From NCBI GenBank assembly GCA_036510655.1, contig DATCDQ010000021.1, positions 1 to 64,000 on the forward strand: a stretch of DNA of 64,000 nt. Direction: 5' to 3'. Origin of the DNA: Rathayibacter_A sp036510655. Its GTDB lineage: Bacteria; Actinomycetota; Actinomycetes; Actinomycetales; Microbacteriaceae. Position numbers and translations under genes: made by a program. Positions 14,367-22,573 of this stretch are shown piece by piece. The notes beneath the pieces were generated by a model that saw only the letters and a list, made by a program, of their open reading frames with translations, did not search any database and had not been told where the DNA came from. Each line of letters begins with the position of its first letter. The stretch's first letter is position 1.

Positions 14367-15140
14367 TTACAGTGCCGATTCCTCGCCGAACCCTGATTCG
14401 ATCAGCCGGGCAAGCGCGTCAACGGCTTCCGCACCGTCTGATTGCGCCGAGAGTTCAACGCGCGCGCCGCGCAGCAGACCCAGCGACATGATGCCAAGCA
14501 GGCTCTTCGCATCCTTGCCGTTGACCATGACGCGCGCTGGAAACGTTGCAGCGAGCCTGACGAAATCCGCAGCCGGTCGCGCGTGCAGGCCGTCGCGGTT
14601 GATCAGGGTCACGGTGCGCACGTAGGCGGGAGGCTCGGCCGCGCCGGTCACTTTGGCGGCCACTGACGGCTGCACGGATGCCGCGGCTCCCGCCTCCGCA
14701 GTCGGCGCGTTCCCGCGCGAGAACTCCGCCGCCGTGCGTACGGCGTTCACGTCACCGCCGATCTCTGCGGCCACTGCAGCAGCCACGGCGCCCTCCACCA
14801 CGGGGGCGTCCGCGATGACGACGCGTGCACGCCGGTCGGCATCCAGAAGTTCCAGCGCCGTCTGCGCGATCAAAACGGCCGAACCCAAGTCGCACAGGAC
14901 GACGACGCCGGAGTCTGCATCAGTAGCACCGCCCGCGTCCACCGCAGCAAACACGGAGGCAAGCGCAGCATTCACCCGGTTGAAGCTCGTTCCCAGACTC
15001 CCGTCATCTGTGCCACCGGCCGCCGCGAGAGGTGTGTTCGGGGCCATCTGCCGAGCCAGTTCGACCACGCCCGCAGCGATCAGCGCGCTGTGCGAGACAA
15101 TGACGATCCCAACTCGTGGCGTGCTGCCGGCGCCAGCCAT
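14367..15140 (-). CDS. dhaM: DhaM phosphotransferase subunit fused to HPr (PTS-dependent dihydroxyacetone kinase)
   Basis: Residues 1-130 form the EIIA-Man-like DhaM domain: VGIVIVSHSALIAAGV holds the phosphorylatable His, and VVLCDLGSAVLIAQ follows. Residues about 170-257 are an HPr domain with RDGLHARPAADFV (active His) and KSLLGIMSLGL. Together they relay phosphate from PTS enzyme I to the ADP of DhaL. No enzyme I domain or ptsI gene is present here. ATG at 15140 lies one base after the dhaL stop. The upstream partner dhaK is missing from the locus. Confidence 0.92.
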   Translation of the reverse strand: MAGAGSTPRVGIVIVSHSALIAAGVVELARQMAPNTPLAAAGGTDDGSLGTSFNRVNAALASVFAAVDAGGATDADSGVVVLCDLGSAVLIAQTALELLDADRRARVVIADAPVVEGAVAAAVAAEIGGDVNAVRTAAEFSRGNAPTAEAGAAASVQPSVAAKVTGAAEPPAYVRTVTLINRDGLHARPAADFVRLAATFPARVMVNGKDAKSLLGIMSLGLLRGARVELSAQSDGAEAVDALARLIESGFGEESAL

Positions 15141-15141
15141 C

Positions 15142-15804
15142 TCAGTGGTTCTCCGCAGACTCGTCGGCAGGATCGACTGCGGCAGCCGCGGCCGTGCCAA
15201 GGATCAATGCGCTGGATTGTGCACCCGGATCGCGATGTCCGATCGCCCGATCGCCCAGGTAGCTCGCCCGCCCTTTTCGCGCAACCAACGGCTCGGTCGC
15301 CGCGGCACCGGCCTCTGCAGCGGCAGCAGCGACGGCCAACACCGTCGCTTCACTGTCGCCGGCCTGCGCGGCCGCAGCCGCGGCATCCGCAGCAGGTGCC
15401 CACGCATCGACCATCGTCTTGTCCCCGACGCCGGCCCGCCCTCTGTCGACGATTCCGTCTCGTGCGGCGGCGATGAGTTCCGCGATTGCCGTGGCATCCA
15501 GCTCTGTGCGGTCGCCGACGGCGTCGGCCGCCCGCAGGAATGCCGTTCCGTACAGCGGCCCCGCAGCGCCGCCGACGCTGGAGATCAACGTCGTCGCGAT
15601 TACGCGCAGGATTTCGCGGGGCGTCGCATCCGCTTCAAGCGAGTCGAGGGCAGCCACAACCGCGCTGAACCCCCTGCCCATATTCTCGCCGTGGTCACCG
15701 TCGCCGATCGCCCGGTCGAGCTCGCCGAGCTGGGTGCGCTGCTCATCGACAGATCTGGCCGATTCTCGCGCCCACGCCAGAACCCATTCGCTTCCGAGTG
15801 CCAT
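15142..15804 (-). CDS. dhaL: dihydroxyacetone kinase ADP-binding subunit DhaL
   Basis: The 220-residue all-helical subunit shows the ADP/magnesium motif GELDRAIGDGDHGENMGRG at about 25-44, SSVGGAAGPLYGTAFLRAA, and the C-terminal KGRASYLGDRAIGHRDPGA block, all intact. It carries a tightly bound ADP that is rephosphorylated by DhaM and passes phosphate to dihydroxyacetone on DhaK. ATG at 15804 is preceded by GGAGAC. It follows trpD by 13 bp, so it is likely cotranscribed with it. Without dhaK in cis, either a distant dhaK or another role must be assumed. Confidence 0.92.
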   Translation of the reverse strand: MALGSEWVLAWARESARSVDEQRTQLGELDRAIGDGDHGENMGRGFSAVVAALDSLEADATPREILRVIATTLISSVGGAAGPLYGTAFLRAADAVGDRTELDATAIAELIAAARDGIVDRGRAGVGDKTMVDAWAPAADAAAAAAQAGDSEATVLAVAAAAAEAGAAATEPLVARKGRASYLGDRAIGHRDPGAQSSALILGTAAAAAVDPADESAENH

Positions 15805-15817
15805 GCGAGTCTCCTTG

Positions 15818-16867
15818 TCAGCGTGCTGCGGCAATCCACGCGTCGAGCTTCGCGGTGGCGGCGCCTGAGTCGATCGCCGCGGCCGCCCGATCCATCCCGA
15901 CGCGGAACCGATCGAGGATGTTCGTCTGTGTCGCGGTCGGGTCCCCCGCAAGTTGGAAGGAGACCAGGCCGGCTGCGGCGTTGAGGAGCACGATGTCGCG
16001 CACAGGGCCCTCGTCGCCGGCCAACACTGCGCGCACGACCGACGCGTTGTACCCAGCATCGCGGCCCAGCAGGTCTGCGATCTGTGCGCGCTTCAAGCCG
16101 AGGTCGCGCGGGTCGATGTCATGCTCCGTGACGAGCCCTCTCGACACTTCCCAGACGTGGCTGTGCCCCGTCGTAGACAGTTCGTCCAACCCGTCGTCGC
16201 CCCGGAATACCAGAGCGGTCGCGCCACGCGTCTGGAACACCCCAACGATCAGGGGCACCCGGTCCAGCTGCGCGACGCCGACCGCGGATGCCTCTGGGCG
16301 CGCCGGGTTGACCAGCGGCCCCAGGTAATTGAACACCGTCGGGATGCCGAGCTCAGCCCTGCTCGGTCCTGCGTGCCGGAATCCCGGGTGGAATGCCGAC
16401 GCGAAGGCGAACGTGATACCGACCTTGTTGAAAACTTCGACGACCCGCTCAGGGGTGAGTGTCAGGTCGAGGCCAAGGGCTGCGAGTACGTCAGAGGACC
16501 CGGACGCAGAACTTGCAGCCTTGTTGCCGTGCTTCACAACGGGGACACCGGCGGCCGCGGCCACGATCGCCGCGGTTGTCGACACGTTCACAGTGCCGAA
16601 TCGATCGCCCCCTGTGCCGACGATGTCCAACGCCATCGGGTCGATCGGCAACGGCAAAGCGTGATCCAGGATTGCATCCCTGAAGCCCACAATTTCATCG
16701 ACAGTCTCGCCTTTTGCACGCAAGGCGACCAGGAATCCGGAGAGCTGCGACGGGGTGGCGTGACCCGCCATGATCTGTTCCATCGACCAGGCAGCATCGG
16801 CCACACTGAGGTCCTCTCCGCCCAAGAGGGAACTGAGGATCGTGGGCCAATTCTGCTCTTCCACCAT
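15818..16867 (-). CDS. trpD: anthranilate phosphoribosyltransferase
   Basis: It transfers phosphoribose from PRPP to anthranilate, the second step of tryptophan synthesis. Motifs are complete: DIVGTGGDRFGTVNVSTT (PRPP loop), VVKHGNKAASSASGSSD, and GIPTVFNYLGPLVNPARPEA. The 349-residue length is normal. It is separated from other trp genes, as is common in actinobacteria where trpD lies near ctaE. It is divergent from ctaE and heads the trpD-dhaL-dhaM run. No trp leader peptide is evident. Confidence 0.95.
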   Translation of the reverse strand: MVEEQNWPTILSSLLGGEDLSVADAAWSMEQIMAGHATPSQLSGFLVALRAKGETVDEIVGFRDAILDHALPLPIDPMALDIVGTGGDRFGTVNVSTTAAIVAAAAGVPVVKHGNKAASSASGSSDVLAALGLDLTLTPERVVEVFNKVGITFAFASAFHPGFRHAGPSRAELGIPTVFNYLGPLVNPARPEASAVGVAQLDRVPLIVGVFQTRGATALVFRGDDGLDELSTTGHSHVWEVSRGLVTEHDIDPRDLGLKRAQIADLLGRDAGYNASVVRAVLAGDEGPVRDIVLLNAAAGLVSFQLAGDPTATQTNILDRFRVGMDRAAAAIDSGAATAKLDAWIAAAR

Positions 16868-16993
16868 GAATTGATCCTATCCAGCCGCAAGCGACCGGCA
16901 CGACTCCCCTCAAATCGCTGGATTCCGAGGCGGATGTCAGGTCAATCGGCTAGGACTGGCCGCCGAATTGGAAAACTGCCGCCCGTTTTCGGC

Positions 16994-16999
16994 CATAAT
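16994..16999 (+). promoter_or_regulatory. -10 element of the ctaE-qcrCAB operon, probable leaderless start
   Basis: CATAAT ends seven bases before the GTG at 17007, which places the expected transcription start on the start codon. No good -35 at 16-18 bp is seen. No ribosome binding site precedes the GTG. Confidence 0.4.
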
Positions 17000-17006
17000 G
17001 GGAACC

Positions 17007-17636
17007 GTGACCAGCACCTCAATACCTTCATCGGCCAACGTGCCTGCACTTAACCGGCCCAATGTCGTGGCTGTGGGCACAATCGTGTGGCTAGGCAGCG
17101 AAGTGATGTTCTTCGCCGGCCTGTTCGCCATCTACTTCACGCTGCGATCGACGTCACCGGGCTTGTGGGCAGCGGAGACCGCGAAACTGAACGTGCCATA
17201 CGCGTTGATCAACACGCTGATCCTGGTTGCCAGTTCATTCACATGCCAGGCGGGCGTTTTCGCCGCAGAAAGGCTGCAGCCGCGCGCCACCGGCTGGAAG
17301 ATCACGCAGTGGGGCATGGTCGAGTGGTTCTTCATCAGCTACGCACTCGGAGCGATCTTCGTCGCCGGCCAGGTAACGGAGTACGCGACCATGGTTGGCG
17401 AGGGAATCTCTCTGGACTCGAACGCTTACGGCTCGGCGTTCTACATCACAACCGGCTTCCACGCCCTGCACGTCACGGGCGGCCTGATCGCCATGATCTT
17501 CGTGATGGGGCGCGCGTTCGCGGTGCGAAAATTCGGGCATAAAGAGGCAACGACCGCGATCGTCGTCTCCTATTACTGGCACTTCGTCGACGTCGTGTGG
17601 ATCGGGCTCTTCCTGGTCATCTACATTCTTAAATAA
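17007..17636 (+). CDS. ctaE: cytochrome c oxidase subunit III (CtaE)
   Basis: A 209-residue membrane protein with five hydrophobic helices, the actinobacterial short form. Typical sequence includes RPNVVAVGTIVWLGSEVMFF, TGFHALHVTGGLIAM (family His) and SYYWHFVDVVWIGLF. It is a structural subunit of the aa3 oxidase in the bcc-aa3 supercomplex of the plasma membrane. GTG at 17007 (VTSTSIPSS) fits homologue N-termini; an ATG at 16998 sits inside the -10 element. It is first gene of ctaE-qcrC-qcrA-qcrB, the conserved actinobacterial order. Confidence 0.93.
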   Translation: MTSTSIPSSANVPALNRPNVVAVGTIVWLGSEVMFFAGLFAIYFTLRSTSPGLWAAETAKLNVPYALINTLILVASSFTCQAGVFAAERLQPRATGWKITQWGMVEWFFISYALGAIFVAGQVTEYATMVGEGISLDSNAYGSAFYITTGFHALHVTGGLIAMIFVMGRAFAVRKFGHKEATTAIVVSYYWHFVDVVWIGLFLVIYILK

Positions 17637-17662
17637 GAATCAGGAGCAGAGACAAGATTCAT

Positions 17663-18487
17663 ATGCGCGAGAACACGCACACAGGTGGCCGCAAGGCCCG
17701 CACAGCCCGTCGGCCCGGACGGCGCCATCCTCTGGCCACCGTCGCCCTGATCGCAATCGGCCTTGGCCTCACGGGTGGCGCATACGCTGCCATCAACACA
17801 TCGACGGCGACAGCCGAAACGTCGACAAGTGCATCAGCATCCGTTTCACAGGGCAGCAAGCTGTTCATGGCCAACTGTGCAACCTGTCACGGAATGAACG
17901 CCGTCGGCACGGAGAACGGCCCCAGCCTGATCGGCGTCGGCGCAGCGGCCGTCGACTTCCAGGTCGGAACCGGTCGCATGCCGATGGCCATGCAGGGCCC
18001 GCAGGCGGAGCAGAAGCCGCCGCAGTTCAAGCAGTCTGACATCGACAGTCTCGCGGCGTACGTCGCATCGCTGGCTCCCGGCCCTGCGATCCCTGACTCG
18101 AAGTACCTGGACACCAGCAAGGGCAACGCCGCAAACGGCGGTGAACTGTTCCGTATCAACTGCGCGATGTGCCACAACGTCGCCGGCGCCGGGGGTGCGC
18201 TCACGGAGGGCAAGTTCGCTCCCCCGCTCTCGGGCGTCACTCCCGCGCACATCTACGAGGCGATGGTCACCGGGCCGCAGAACATGCCGGTCTTCAACGA
18301 TCTCAACATCTCGCCGAACAACAAGCGGGACATCATCACCTATCTCGAGTACATCCAGAAGAATCCTTCGCCGGGCGGAAACGACCTCGGTGCCATCGGC
18401 CCTGTGTCGGAGGGACTGTTCCTGTGGATCTTCGGCCTCGGCGCGATCGTCGCGCTGACCGTGTGGATCACGGCGAAGTCGAATTGA
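17663..18487 (+). CDS. qcrC: di-haem cytochrome c subunit of the bc1 complex (QcrC)
   Basis: The 274-residue protein has an N-terminal signal anchor, two cytochrome c domains with CATCH and CAMCH haem motifs, axial methionines in the RMPMAMQ and NMPVF regions, and a C-terminal membrane helix (LFLWIFGLGAIVALTVWIT). It replaces the soluble cytochrome c of other bacteria and passes electrons straight to CtaC. AGGAGCAG lies upstream of ATG 17663. It is 26 bp after ctaE. Confidence 0.95.
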   Translation: MRENTHTGGRKARTARRPGRRHPLATVALIAIGLGLTGGAYAAINTSTATAETSTSASASVSQGSKLFMANCATCHGMNAVGTENGPSLIGVGAAAVDFQVGTGRMPMAMQGPQAEQKPPQFKQSDIDSLAAYVASLAPGPAIPDSKYLDTSKGNAANGGELFRINCAMCHNVAGAGGALTEGKFAPPLSGVTPAHIYEAMVTGPQNMPVFNDLNISPNNKRDIITYLEYIQKNPSPGGNDLGAIGPVSEGLFLWIFGLGAIVALTVWITAKSN

Positions 18488-18526
18488 GCGAGTCACAGGT
18501 CATGACACAGCGTCAGAAGGAGAGCA

Positions 18527-19597
18527 ATGGCACAGGACGATAACAGCGGCACGGAACTCGCCGCTGCCGACTCGTCGGCCGTGCAACAGTGGGCCGGCGA
18601 TCCGGGTACGGCGGTGATCGTTCAGGATCCGCCGCAGAACCCGGGCTTTCCTGCGCACCATGTGCGCGTCACGGACAAGGATCCGCTCAAAGAGCGGCGC
18701 GCAGCACGCACCGTGTACACATTGTTCTACCTATCGATCGCCGGAAGCATCTGGGCTGTTGCTGCCTACATGCTGTTCCCGATCGAATCCGGAAACATCG
18801 CAGATATCCGGTTGAGCACTCTCTTCATCGGGCTCGGTATGTCCCTGGCACTTCTCGGCATCGGCTTGGGCGCCATTCACTGGTCCAAGGCCCTCATGTC
18901 GAACAAAGAAGGAATCGACCTGCGCCATGCGCAGGGAGGCAGTGTCGAAACGCAAGCACGCGCCGTCGAGATCTTCGCCGAAGCGAATGAGGAGTCTGGT
19001 TTCGGGCGCCGCACCATGATCCGCAACACGCTGATCGGTGCGCTGATCGCGTTCCCACTGCCGGCCGTCGTGCTCTTCCGCGGGCTGGGGCCGCAGGTCA
19101 CCGACCCCGCCGCGCTGTTGGAACACACCATGTGGAAGAAGGGCATGCGGTTGACACGCGATCCTTCTGGCACGCCGATCAAGGCCGAGGATGTGACGCT
19201 CGGGTCCGTCTTCCACGTCATTCCTGAAGGTCTGCTCGAGAAGGACGACATGCTCGAGGAGAAGGCGAAGGCCGCCGTCATCCTCATGCGACTCGAACCG
19301 AAAGATCTCCACGTCTCGGTCGACCGCAAGACCTGGAACTACAACGGCATCGTCGCATACTCGAAGATCTGCACGCACGTCGGATGTCCGGTCGCTCTGT
19401 ACGAGCAGCAAACACACCACCTGCTGTGCCCGTGCCACCAGTCACAGTTCGACATCACACACGAGGCCAAGGTCATTTTCGGTCCTGCAAAGCGACCCTT
19501 GCCGCAGCTGCCGATCACGGTCGACGCAGAGGGTTACCTCGTTGCGCGCAGCGACTTCCATGAACCTGTCGGCCCGAGCTTCTGGGAGCGCAATTGA
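18527..19597 (+). CDS. qcrA: Rieske iron-sulfur subunit of the bc1 complex (QcrA)
   Basis: The 356-residue actinobacterial QcrA has three N-terminal helices (about residues 60-205) and a C-terminal Rieske domain with CTHVGC and CPCHQSQ, providing two Cys and two His ligands to the 2Fe-2S centre, plus cysteines for the stabilising disulphide. It oxidises menaquinol together with QcrB. Its TGA overlaps the TTG start of qcrB. Confidence 0.95.
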   Translation: MAQDDNSGTELAAADSSAVQQWAGDPGTAVIVQDPPQNPGFPAHHVRVTDKDPLKERRAARTVYTLFYLSIAGSIWAVAAYMLFPIESGNIADIRLSTLFIGLGMSLALLGIGLGAIHWSKALMSNKEGIDLRHAQGGSVETQARAVEIFAEANEESGFGRRTMIRNTLIGALIAFPLPAVVLFRGLGPQVTDPAALLEHTMWKKGMRLTRDPSGTPIKAEDVTLGSVFHVIPEGLLEKDDMLEEKAKAAVILMRLEPKDLHVSVDRKTWNYNGIVAYSKICTHVGCPVALYEQQTHHLLCPCHQSQFDITHEAKVIFGPAKRPLPQLPITVDAEGYLVARSDFHEPVGPSFWERN

Positions 19598-21201
19598 GCA
19601 CCGCAACCTCCGCGCCAGCCGCGGCCAAGAAAAGCAGCTTCACCGCAGCAGCGGCCAGCTATCTGGACGAGCGAACGAGCATCTCCGTCGCCGTCAAGGG
19701 ACTCGGCCGCAAGATCTTCCCAGACCACTGGTCGTTCCTGCTCGGCGAGGTGGCGCTCTACAGCTTCGTCGTGATCCTGCTCTCCGGAACGTTCCTTACG
19801 TTCTTCTTTCAGGCATCTATGGCCGAGACCGTCTACAACGGCGCCTGGGTGCCTCTCAAGGGCGTTGAGATGTCCTCTGCGTTGAACTCGACTCTCAACA
19901 TCTCGTTCGACGTGCGCGGCGGACTCCTGATGCGCCAGATCCATCACTGGGCTGCACTTCTGTTCGTCGCATCCATCGGCCTGCACATGCTCAGGATCTT
20001 CTTCACCGGCGCCTTCCGCAAACCACGCGAGATCAACTGGGTTTTCGGATTCGTGCTCTTCATTCTGGCAATGGCAGAAGGCTTCACCGGTTACTCCCTC
20101 CCCGACGACCTACTCTCCGGAAACGGCCTGCGGATCATCGACGGCATGGTCAAGGGCATTCCGCTCGTCGGGACCTGGATCTCGTTCCTTGTCTTCGGCG
20201 GTGAGTTCCCGGGCACTGCCATCGTCGGACGGCTCTACACGCTGCACATCCTGCTGCTGCCGGCGATCCTCCTTGCCGTCCTCGGAATACACCTGCTCTA
20301 TGTCTTCGTGCATAAACACACGCAGTACGCGGGCCCGGGCCGTACTGCGGGGAACGTCGTAGGCTACCCGATCCTTCCGGTGTACGCCGCAAAGGCCGGC
20401 GGATTCTTCTTCATCGTGTTCGGTGTCATCGCACTGATGGCCTCATTGTTCACCATCAACCCGATCTGGATGTACGGTCCCTACGATCCATCGCCGATCT
20501 CCGCCGGAACACAACCCGACTGGTACATCGGATTCGCAGACGGTGCGCTGCGTCTGATCCCACCGGGCTGGGAGTTCGTGTGGCTCGACCGCACCTGGTC
20601 GTTCAACATCATCGTTCCCCTCGTCGTACTCGGCGGATTCATCGTCGCCGTCATGTTCTACCCGTTCATCGAAGGCTGGGTCACCGGCGACAAGCGTGAG
20701 CACCACATCACGGACCGCCCGCGCAACAATGCGACTCGCACCGGGATCGGCGCAGCAGGGGTGACGTTCTACGCCGCGCTGTGGGCCGCTGCCGGGTCCG
20801 ACATCATCGCCGTGCACTTCAAGCTCACAATGGAAGGTGTGATCCACAGTCTTCAGGCCATTGCAGTGCTCGGGCCGTTCGTCGCCTTCTTCATCGCCAA
20901 ACGCATCTGTATCGCGCTCCAGAAGAAGGATCGCTCGATCGCCCTGCACGGCTTTGAGTCCGGGCGCATCGTGAAACTGCCCGGCGGAGAATACATCGAA
21001 GTCCACGAGCAACTCAGCGACTATGAGCGTTGGCGCCTGGTCAGCTACGAGTCATATCACCCACTGATGATCCGGCCCAACAGCCGCGGCAAGATCACCA
21101 CAGGGCAACGCATGCGTGCCGGACTCTCCCGGTGGTTCTTCGAAGATCGGATGGAACCGCCCACTCGCGGTGAAATCGAAAGTGGCCACGGTCACCACTA
21201 A
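19594..21201 (+). CDS. qcrB: cytochrome b subunit of the bc1 complex (QcrB)
   Basis: A 535-residue polytopic subunit with two b haems; His ligands sit in the helix HHWAALLFVASIGLHMLRIF and in AILLAVLGIHLLYVFVHKH. The menaquinol site region includes the PDDLLSG loop and the GYPILPVYAAKAGG segment, and the C-terminal cytosolic tail is the long actinobacterial form. The start is TTG at 19594, embedded in TTGA so that it overlaps the qcrA stop; the first alternative in-frame start is well inside the conserved N-terminus. Confidence 0.95.
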   Translation: MSTATSAPAAAKKSSFTAAAASYLDERTSISVAVKGLGRKIFPDHWSFLLGEVALYSFVVILLSGTFLTFFFQASMAETVYNGAWVPLKGVEMSSALNSTLNISFDVRGGLLMRQIHHWAALLFVASIGLHMLRIFFTGAFRKPREINWVFGFVLFILAMAEGFTGYSLPDDLLSGNGLRIIDGMVKGIPLVGTWISFLVFGGEFPGTAIVGRLYTLHILLLPAILLAVLGIHLLYVFVHKHTQYAGPGRTAGNVVGYPILPVYAAKAGGFFFIVFGVIALMASLFTINPIWMYGPYDPSPISAGTQPDWYIGFADGALRLIPPGWEFVWLDRTWSFNIIVPLVVLGGFIVAVMFYPFIEGWVTGDKREHHITDRPRNNATRTGIGAAGVTFYAALWAAAGSDIIAVHFKLTMEGVIHSLQAIAVLGPFVAFFIAKRICIALQKKDRSIALHGFESGRIVKLPGGEYIEVHEQLSDYERWRLVSYESYHPLMIRPNSRGKITTGQRMRAGLSRWFFEDRMEPPTRGEIESGHGHH

Positions 21202-21235
21202 CACCGTCAACTGTGATGGTTCCGTTCGGGCATCG

Positions 21236-22081
21236 ATGTCACTGACGCGTCTCGCACAACTGACGCGGCTCGCAGAGTGGCTCCGGTGCCCGAACTGTTT
21301 TGCGCCGCTGGAACCCACCGGCGAACTGACAATCGGATGCGCACTCGGGCACCGCTTCGACGTCAACAAACGCGGCTACGTCACGCTTGTGAACGCCCGC
21401 AGCATCACGTCGGGAGACACGGCCCAGATGCTCGATGACCGCGCGGCACTGCTCGGCAGCGGTGCGTACGCTCCCGTCGTCGACGCGCTCCTCGGCCTTC
21501 TCCCCCGCGACGCCGAGCGCGTCGTCGACGCGGGCTGCGGCACCGGCTACTACCTGATGCAGGCCCTCCAGGCGCGAACGGCGGCGAGCGGGCTCGCACT
21601 GGACCGATCCACGGCAGCCGTACGACTGGCGACCCGGTCAAGCGAACGTATCAGCGGACTCGTCGCCGACACCTGGGCGCCCCTCCCCATTCGAGACGCA
21701 ACCGCGGACGTGATCTTCAACATCTTCGCCCCCCGCAATCCCGCCGAATTCCAGAGGATCCTGCGCCCTGGCGGTGTCGTGATCGTAGTCGTACCGCGCG
21801 CGAATCATCTTGAGGAGCTGCGTGAGGCTGTGCCGATGCTCTCTGTGCCGGCCAACAAGGCCGAACACCTCGAGCAACAGCTGGCCGACCGATTCAGGCT
21901 GGAAGGCCACAGCTCCGTGGTGTATTCGCTCTCGCTGGCAGCCGGCCAGGCTGAGCTTCTCCGCGAAATGGGCCCGTCGGCGCACCATCCGTTCGCCAGC
22001 GAGTCTGAGGCGGCATTCGCACGGATGACGCCTCAGAGTGCGACAGTGTCCGTCGACGTCTTGCGTTTCGCTCGGCTCTAA
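21236..22081 (+). CDS. RlmA-like 23S rRNA (guanine-N1)-methyltransferase
   Basis: The 281-residue product begins with a zinc module (CPNC at about 18-21, then a Cys and His in GCALGHRF) followed by a class I SAM-dependent fold (VVDAGCGTGYYLMQAL; later NIFAPRNPAEFQRILRPGG). This domain pair is that of RlmA(I)/(II) and TlrB, which methylate G745 or G748 of 23S rRNA; TlrB-type members confer tylosin tolerance. Which position is modified cannot be told. It sits 34 bp behind qcrB and may be cotranscribed, though it is functionally unrelated. Confidence 0.85.
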   Translation: MSLTRLAQLTRLAEWLRCPNCFAPLEPTGELTIGCALGHRFDVNKRGYVTLVNARSITSGDTAQMLDDRAALLGSGAYAPVVDALLGLLPRDAERVVDAGCGTGYYLMQALQARTAASGLALDRSTAAVRLATRSSERISGLVADTWAPLPIRDATADVIFNIFAPRNPAEFQRILRPGGVVIVVVPRANHLEELREAVPMLSVPANKAEHLEQQLADRFRLEGHSSVVYSLSLAAGQAELLREMGPSAHHPFASESEAAFARMTPQSATVSVDVLRFARL

Positions 22082-22090
22082 CCTGGTGCT

Positions 22091-22150
22091 GAACCGGCCA
22101 GCACTGATCCGGCCAGCACTGATCCGGCCAGCACTGAACCGGCCAGCGCT
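22091..22150. repeat. four tandem copies of a 15-bp unit between rlmA-like and ctaF genes
   Basis: Units GAACCGGCCAGCACT, GATCCGGCCAGCACT (twice) and GAACCGGCCAGCGCT follow each other without a gap from nine bases after the methyltransferase stop to three bases before the ctaF stop. Each holds the near-palindrome CCGGCCAG. The repeat fills a convergent 72-bp gap and belongs to the 3' UTR of both transcripts. It is not translated. Confidence 0.9.
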
Positions 22151-22153
22151 GAA

Positions 22154-22573
22154 TCAGCGGGCGAAGTACCCGCGGTAATACTCGAATACCCAACCCACAA
22201 GACAAATGAGGGCGAGCGGAACGGCGATGAAGCACATCCAGAACCCGACCGCGAGGCCAAGCGCCATCAGGCCGATCGAGCCGGCGAGCAGCATGGGCCA
22301 CCAACTCCACGGGCTGAAGTGCCCGAGCTCCGGGTCCCCGTCGTCGATGTTGCCGTCAAGCCGGTCCTCCGGCAATTCTCCGCCCTGCGAAGCGTGCGAA
22401 CGACCGAGATAGAAGCCGATGAACGCGCCGAGAATCCCAGTGAGACCGAGCGCGACCGTTCCAACCCACTCGACCCTGCCGTGGTAGTAGATCAATCCCC
22501 ACACGGTGTACAGGGCCGCGACGGCCCAGAAGAACGCGGCGATGATCCAGAAGATGCCCGAACTGGCTCTCAT
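22154..22573 (-). CDS. ctaF: cytochrome c oxidase subunit IV (CtaF)
   Basis: A 139-residue actinobacteria-specific oxidase subunit with four hydrophobic helices (IIAAFFWAVAALYTVWGL, VALGLTGILGAFIGFYLG, WPMLLAGSIGLMALGLAV, FIAVPLALICLVGW) and the central PELGHFSPWSWWP loop diagnostic for the family. The ATG directly follows the ctaD stop (TAGATG), so translation is coupled. It ends the leftward ctaC-ctaD-ctaF operon. Confidence 0.93.
   Translation of the reverse strand: MRASSGIFWIIAAFFWAVAALYTVWGLIYYHGRVEWVGTVALGLTGILGAFIGFYLGRSHASQGGELPEDRLDGNIDDGDPELGHFSPWSWWPMLLAGSIGLMALGLAVGFWMCFIAVPLALICLVGWVFEYYRGYFAR

Noticed and set aside
16868..17006. A tryptophan attenuator before trpD
   Set aside because: No Trp-rich leader peptide and no alternative hairpins are seen in the 139-bp divergent gap.
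22091..22150. A small CRISPR array
   Set aside because: The 15-bp units are contiguous, with no spacers between them.
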